A stretch of DNA of 20,086 bases from Candidatus Segatella mututuai (GTDB lineage Bacteria > Bacteroidota > Bacteroidia > Bacteroidales > Bacteroidaceae): contig DJOI01000006.1 in assembly GCA_002439605.1 (NCBI GenBank), forward strand, positions 1-20,086. The letters run 5' to 3'. Shown here in pieces: positions 16,999 through 20,086 of this stretch. The position numbers and the translations under genes were made by a program. The notes beneath the pieces are model-generated. The model did not search any database. It saw only the letters and a program-made list of their open reading frames with translations, and was not told the origin of the DNA. How positions within the stretch are numbered: position 1 is the stretch's first letter; every line of letters starts with the position of its first letter.

Positions 16999-17036
16999 TC
17001 CGCTACGGGCACTTTAAATAGCACTTTCGTAGCGGA
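16999..17036. repeat. Inverted repeat after the CPBP remnant
   Basis: TCCGCTACG (16999-17007) and CGTAGCGGA (17028-17036) are perfect 9-bp arms around a 20-nt loop. The loop and its flank hold a short direct repeat, GCACTTT at 17009-17015 and again at 17021-17027. There is no T-tract on either side, so it is not a standard terminator, although it lies 25 bp after the stop of the protease remnant. Confidence 0.45.
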
Positions 17037-17061
17037 ATAAATAGATTAAACTCAACTTTTC

Positions 17062-17376
17062 TTATGCCGATAGTCTTGCGAAGCGATGGATGGACAGGGT
17101 TAGGATGACAGTGGCGATAAGTACCGTAATGACTTCTACGGTAGAATGGGTGTTGAATATAGAATTCGTGAGCGATGGTGGAAGCACCTCGATGAGTGTA
17201 CAAAGGGTGTTGTTGATGATATGGATGATGATGGCGGAAATCAGGCTCTTGGTGCGATATACCGTCCATGCCATGAGAATGCCAATGATGATGGCACCAG
17301 GTATCTGTGCGGGATAGAAATGGATGAGTCCAAACGGAATGGAGGAAGTGACGATGGCATACCAACGAAGAGAATG
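17062..17376 (-). pseudogene. 3' remnant of a CPBP (CAAX-like) intramembrane protease gene
   Basis: The frame is open from just after a stop (17377-17379) to the stop at 17062-17064, about 104 codons, with no start codon before the conserved part. The translation reads HSLRWYAIVTSSIPFGLIHF, then YPAQIPGAIIIGILMAWTVY, then RTKSLISAIIIHIINNTL. This matches the second half of the CPBP family: the FGL.H motif with the metal-ligand-type His, then the G.L.gw.y.rT.sl..aii.H...N motif. The upstream EExxxR motif that should stand just before LRW is absent, and the next bases are AT-rich. CPBP proteins are usually 200-300 aa, so about the first half is lost. An internal ATG in GILMAW could start a 70-aa product, but that would lack the active site. 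Confidence 0.7.
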
Positions 17377-17484
17377 TTATTTTTATATTAAATGTCTATA
17401 TAGAATATATGATAGATATTGTTCAGCCTTATGGGTTGTTCTTTTAACCGAACAGATAAGCTACATCTTTCAATTCTGAATTTA

Positions 17485-17494
17485 TAAATTGGAC
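17485..17494. repeat. Short direct repeat, copy 1 (TAAATTGGAC)
   Basis: TAAATTGGAC sits directly next to the stop of the downstream chrA gene. The identical 10-mer occurs at 19438-19447, after the upstream chrA gene. The bases towards each gene are also similar (TTAATACAGCA here, TTAATGCAGCA there), with 12 extra bases in the second copy. The two copies bracket the interval holding one chrA gene and the ATPase gene. Confidence 0.35.
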
Positions 17495-18067
17495 TTAATA
17501 CAGCAGCACCAACCCGGCGAAAGCGGAGTAGAGTATCATCCTTATAGGATTAATCTTCAACACTTTCACCCCGATGAAGGTGGCGAAGAAGAGGGCGATG
17601 GAGATGTAGAAATGCCAAGGATTCTCTGGAGTAGAGAAGTTCTCTGGGCTCATCAAGAGCAGGGCGGCGGCTCCCACCAAGCCAACGATGGCTGGGCGGA
17701 GACCGATGAACATGCTCTGCACCATGTGGGTGTGCATATACTTGTACAGCATCTTGCTGATAAGAATCATCAATATCAAGGAAGGGAGAACCAAGGCGAA
17801 GGTTGCCACGGCACTGCCCAATACTGCCATCATTCCACTCATGCCAGCGTTATGCACGGCGGTGTAGCCGCAATAGGTGGCGGTGTTGATGCCGATTGGT
17901 CCCGGTGTCATCTGCGAGATGGCGACGACATCGGTAAATTCTCTCATCGTCATCCAGTGATACTGGGTCACTACCTGTCCCTGGATAAGGGATACCATCG
18001 AGTAACCACCTCCGAACCCGAAGATGCCAATCTGTATGAATACTATAAAGAGTTGTAAGAATATCAT
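17495..18067 (-). CDS. chrA: Chromate transporter family protein, half-size ChrA (second gene)
   Basis: A 190-aa member of the CHR family of the short type, in which two half-proteins encoded by neighbouring genes are thought to form one transporter. CHR proteins export chromate in characterised cases, though many Bacteroidota members have no tested substrate. Family motifs: FGFGGGYSM (16-24), TDVVAISQMTPGPIGIN (45-61), TYCGY, and GLRPAIVGLVGAA in the middle, with about five to six membrane segments and the C-terminal INPIRMILYSAFAGLVLLY. It starts only 9 bp after the ATPase stop, so it is probably co-transcribed with that gene. Its partner half lies on the far side of the ATPase gene. The symbol denotes family only. 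Confidence 0.88.
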   Translation of the reverse strand: MIFLQLFIVFIQIGIFGFGGGYSMVSLIQGQVVTQYHWMTMREFTDVVAISQMTPGPIGINTATYCGYTAVHNAGMSGMMAVLGSAVATFALVLPSLILMILISKMLYKYMHTHMVQSMFIGLRPAIVGLVGAAALLLMSPENFSTPENPWHFYISIALFFATFIGVKVLKINPIRMILYSAFAGLVLLY

Positions 18068-18076
18068 AGTTTTACT

Positions 18077-19348
18077 TTATTTTATTGTAATGAGCCATTT
18101 CCAAATAGGGAAGACTTCTATAGTGAGTCCACCTTCTCGGATAGTCTCTTCCTCATCGTAGGTGATGATTATGGCTTTTTTGAGATGGTGAATTTTATTT
18201 AATGCCGTCAGAGCGTCAACTTCTCTTTTGCGAGTGTCAACATCGGTCAAACTATACGACGCTTGAATAGCCAAAGACTCTTCTGGAACGAAAAAGTCAA
18301 CTTCTATATTTTGGTTATAATAATATAGCTTTGGTGTCTCAGCGTCAGTATTGTACTTCTTGTGTAAAGTAATGGCGCAGAGATTTTCCAATAAAGGTGA
18401 TTTCGATTCAGTCAAGAATATGCTCAGTAAGCCATTGTCGGTGAAGTAATGCTTCTTGGCGGTCTCCTTCTCTGCGAATTTAGAAGCATAGTTGTCAAGA
18501 GTAAACAGCAGACAAGCCTCCTTGGTGTATCTGATGTAATCTATCATGGATGCTGTATTGGTTGATGTACCTGTGCTTTTTACCATATTGGCGAGTCTAT
18601 TATAGGCGGTAGGTTGCATGACATTCTCTGACAGTCTTTTGATGGCAAGTCGCAGAGCCTGTTCGTTCTTGATGTTATTTCTCAGTATGACATCACCCAG
18701 TACAATTTTCTCGTAGAGACCGTTGAGCCAGTGGCGTTTGTTCTTATAAAGAAGTAGTTCGGGAAAACCTCCCCATTTGAAGTATTCGGTAAAATTTTGC
18801 TGAACTGTATCTTTTTGTTTGCCGTATTGCCAATTCTTTTCGAGGGTGATGCCTTTTGCTTCTATGTATTCTATGAAAGAATAGGGGAATATCTTTTCAT
18901 CGAAATATCTTGCTCCAAGTGTTGTCGCAATGTCACGGCTTAGCATCTTGGCATTGGAACCCGTGATGAAGACCATATATTTTTGGTTTGCCAGTCTTCG
19001 GGCAAAGTGCTCCCATCCTTCGATGTTTTGTATTTCGTCAAAGAATAAGATAGGTTTGTAAGCGTACATACTGTTGTATGCCTGCAATATCAAGTCGAAG
19101 TCTTCTACCTTCATGCCGTAGAGGCGTTCGTCGTCAAAGTTGATATAGACGATTTCCTTGATGTCGTGTCCTTCAGACAGAAATTGTTGGGCACGCTGAT
19201 ACAACAGGTATGATTTGCCAGCTTGTCGGATGCCTACAAGTACATACCTGCCTTGCTGCTCAAATTCGAAAGGTCTTTGATAGAGTTCGACCTCTTGAAT
19301 CTCGTCTTGTCCCTCTTTGATAAGAGTTTTGAAAACTTCTTTCTGCAT
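18077..19348 (-). CDS. COG1373-type AAA ATPase with C-terminal DUF4143
   Basis: A 423-aa P-loop ATPase of the widespread but poorly understood archaeal/bacterial ATPase-DUF4143 class. Walker A is GIRQAGKS (39-46) and Walker B is ILFFDEIQ (100-107), the DEIQ being typical for the class. The sensor strand is VFITGSNAKML (126-136), followed by KIFPYSFIEY and FTEYFKWGGFPELLL (186-200). The DUF4143 region (about 200-380) includes the HYFTDNGLL motif and NIEVDF...IQASY, which resembles a degenerate PD-(D/E)xK core. The frame extends to a TTG at 19375, but that TTG overlaps the -7 box, so the ATG at 19346-19348 is the start. It lies between the two chrA halves, has its own promoter with twin palindromes, and may carry expression into the downstream chrA gene. 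Biological role is unknown; such genes are often solitary and variably present. Confidence 0.9.
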   Translation of the reverse strand: MQKEVFKTLIKEGQDEIQEVELYQRPFEFEQQGRYVLVGIRQAGKSYLLYQRAQQFLSEGHDIKEIVYINFDDERLYGMKVEDFDLILQAYNSMYAYKPILFFDEIQNIEGWEHFARRLANQKYMVFITGSNAKMLSRDIATTLGARYFDEKIFPYSFIEYIEAKGITLEKNWQYGKQKDTVQQNFTEYFKWGGFPELLLYKNKRHWLNGLYEKIVLGDVILRNNIKNEQALRLAIKRLSENVMQPTAYNRLANMVKSTGTSTNTASMIDYIRYTKEACLLFTLDNYASKFAEKETAKKHYFTDNGLLSIFLTESKSPLLENLCAITLHKKYNTDAETPKLYYYNQNIEVDFFVPEESLAIQASYSLTDVDTRKREVDALTALNKIHHLKKAIIITYDEEETIREGGLTIEVFPIWKWLITIK

Positions 19349-19372
19349 GGCTCTTAAAGTTTGATTTCCGTG

Positions 19373-19404
19373 CAAAAATACGACTTTTATTTATTATCAA
19401 CAAA
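19373..19404 (-). promoter_or_regulatory. Bacteroidota promoter of the ATPase gene
   Basis: On the minus strand TTTG (19401-19404) is followed after exactly 20 bp by TATTTTTG (19373-19380). This is a complete match to the phylum's -33/-7 consensus (TTTG, 19-21 bp, TAnnTTTG) and the best promoter in the window. It gives a leader of roughly 20 nt before the ATG at 19348. Confidence 0.8.
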
Positions 19405-19441
19405 TAAATTTGTGCTTTTTTATTTATTGCCAGTAAATAAA
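19386..19441. promoter_or_regulatory. Twin 23-bp palindromes at the ATPase promoter (candidate operator)
   Basis: Palindrome 1 (19386-19408) has arms TTTATTT/AAATAAA. Palindrome 2 (19419-19441) has arms TTTATTTA/TAAATAAA. The two 23-mers agree at 19 of 23 positions and differ only in the centre. They lie in the same orientation with a 33-bp period, close to three helical turns. Palindrome 1 covers the -33 box, and palindrome 2 lies just upstream. This suggests a dimeric DNA-binding protein, possibly in autoregulation; no such regulator is encoded beside it unless the ATPase itself binds. Confidence 0.6.
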
Positions 19442-19447
19442 TTGGAC
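19438..19447. repeat. Short direct repeat, copy 2 (TAAATTGGAC)
   Basis: This is identical to 17485-17494 and overlaps the end of the upstream palindrome. It lies between the stop of the first chrA gene (19478) and the ATPase promoter. Confidence 0.35.
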
Positions 19448-19477
19448 GGTTCAGGGCTTAATGCAGCAATCCCCATA

Positions 19478-20023
19478 TTATTCTGTTGGTTGAATGAATT
19501 GTCCATAGATGTAGCCAGCTGCGGCAGCAGAGATGATGACCCAGATGGGGTTGACATGCAGAAGCCAGATAAGCATGGCAGACAGAATGGGAATCCAACA
19601 GTTGGCAAATGTGATGTGTGCGCTCTTTGCCAACGAGAACGTAGGTACGGCTATCAGTGCCACGACGGCAGGACGGATGCCCGCAAACATGGCGGCTATC
19701 ACCTTGTTGTCCTCAAACTGATGGAAGAACATGGCAATGGCTAATATAATAAGGAAGGAGGGCAACGAGGCTCCAAGGGTGCAGACGATGGCTCCCGGTG
19801 TCTTTGCCAATTTATATCCCAAAAGCGAACTCATATTGATCGCCAAGGCTCCCGGACAAATCTGGGTGGTGGCGATGGCATCAATGAACTCCTCTTTCGT
19901 CATCCAATGATGTTTGTCCACGACTTCGCTCTCTATAATAGGAATCATGGCATAGCCACCCCCAAGGGTGACTATGCCAATCTTCATAAAGGTCTTAAAT
20001 AATGTGCTATATTGAACTTGCAT
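19478..20023 (-). CDS. chrA: Chromate transporter family protein, half-size ChrA (first gene)
   Basis: A 181-aa half-size CHR-family membrane protein. Motifs: TLGGGYAMIPIIESEVV (19-35), a lysine/acid segment MTKEEFIDAIATTQ (41-54), CPGALAINMSSLLGYKLA (56-73), then a membrane segment and GIRPAVVALIAVP. The C-terminal half is hydrophobic and ends in AAAGYIYGQFIQ. It corresponds to the N-terminal-type partner of a short CHR pair, with the other half at 17495-18067. The ATPase gene and 129 bp of regulatory DNA separate it from that partner. It starts 22 bp after the likely end of another minus-strand gene at the window edge, with no promoter box in between, so it is probably in an operon with that gene. 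Confidence 0.88.
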   Translation of the reverse strand: MQVQYSTLFKTFMKIGIVTLGGGYAMIPIIESEVVDKHHWMTKEEFIDAIATTQICPGALAINMSSLLGYKLAKTPGAIVCTLGASLPSFLIILAIAMFFHQFEDNKVIAAMFAGIRPAVVALIAVPTFSLAKSAHITFANCWIPILSAMLIWLLHVNPIWVIISAAAAGYIYGQFIQPTE

Positions 20024-20045
20024 TCAATTTACAAATTTGAAATCA

Positions 20046-20086
20046 TTATTTTGCTACTCTTTCTTCAATCCACTGACGTGCATTGA
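20046..20086 (-). CDS. Probable C-terminal end of an upstream gene (partial)
   Basis: At the window edge one minus-strand frame reads NARQWIEERVAK followed by TAA (20046-20048). The amphipathic, charged ending looks like a normal protein C-terminus, and its spacing of 22 bp to the chrA start fits an operon. With only 12 residues visible, neither the family nor its reality can be established. Confidence 0.35.
   Translation of the reverse strand, partial: NARQWIEERVAK

Noticed and set aside
17003..17365. A 120-codon minus-strand frame rich in His
   Set aside because: It is a different frame of the CPBP remnant; the recognisable CPBP motifs are in the adjacent frame that ends at 17062, and the His-rich product is an artefact.
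17377..17494. Possible 5' half of the CPBP gene or a small gene in the AT-rich gap
   Set aside because: The gap has frequent stops and no EExxxR or other CPBP motif in any minus-strand frame; only weak short inverted repeats are visible.
17489..18058. A 189-codon open frame on the plus strand
   Set aside because: It lies exactly antisense to the half-size chrA gene, whose translation carries clear family motifs; the plus-strand product is His/Gly/Gln-rich low-complexity with no family resemblance.
19373..19375. TTG start for the ATPase gene
   Set aside because: The codon is part of the -7 box TATTTTTG, upstream of the expected transcription start; the ATG at 19346-19348 is preferred.
19420..19608. 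A 62-codon minus-strand frame ending after the first chrA gene
   Set aside because: It is out of frame within the 3' end of chrA and runs into the ATPase palindromes; it has no start context or promoter.
1..20086. CRISPR array, tRNA or rRNA genes, complete insertion sequence or integrase
   Set aside because: No regularly spaced repeat series, no cloverleaf or rRNA signature and no transposase or recombinase motif was seen on either strand.

Overview
The window reads as chromosomal DNA of a Bacteroidota gut or oral commensal, most likely Prevotellaceae (Prevotella/Segatella-like). This is an inference from gene content (SusC/SusD pair, hybrid two-component sensor, lipoproteins with acidic residues after the Cys), from several promoters with the Bacteroidota -7 box TAnnTTTG, and from AT-rich leaders without Shine-Dalgarno sequences. 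No rRNA, tRNA, CRISPR array or complete insertion sequence is visible.

Positions 1-14814 hold a complete small polysaccharide utilization locus (PUL). Five genes run on the minus strand: a surface glycan-binding lipoprotein, a SusC TonB-dependent transporter, a SusD lipoprotein, a GH30 glycosidase and a GH35 beta-galactosidase. A hybrid two-component system (HTCS) regulator is divergently transcribed from a 353-bp intergenic region that carries CATGCA repeats suited to an AraC-type operator. The proposed flow is: surface proteins capture a galactan-type glycan, GH30 cuts the backbone or side chains, SusC/SusD import the fragments, GH35 removes galactose, and the HTCS senses a fragment in the periplasm. 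The GH30+GH35 pair suggests beta-1,6-linked galactan of type II arabinogalactan, but the substrate is not proven by sequence. A clear intrinsic terminator after susD, and a weaker terminator followed by a promoter box before the GH35 gene, suggest stepped expression of uptake genes over enzyme genes.

Positions 14815-17494 hold rmuC on the plus strand, a small exported orphan protein on the minus strand, and the 3' remnant of a CPBP-family membrane protease gene that has lost its 5' half. Several intergenic inverted repeats lie here, including a 20-bp-stem hairpin whose arm sequence recurs 46 bp further on.

Positions 17495-20086 hold the two half-size ChrA-type chromate transporter genes, which usually sit side by side. 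Here they are split by a gene for a COG1373-type ATPase with a DUF4143 domain. That ATPase has its own textbook Bacteroidota promoter, and two near-identical 23-bp palindromes 33 bp apart overlap and flank its -33 box, which looks like an operator. The last 41 bases probably carry the C-terminal end of one more minus-strand gene. The palindrome-controlled ATPase wedged into the chrA pair and the HTCS operator candidate are the most worthwhile leads.
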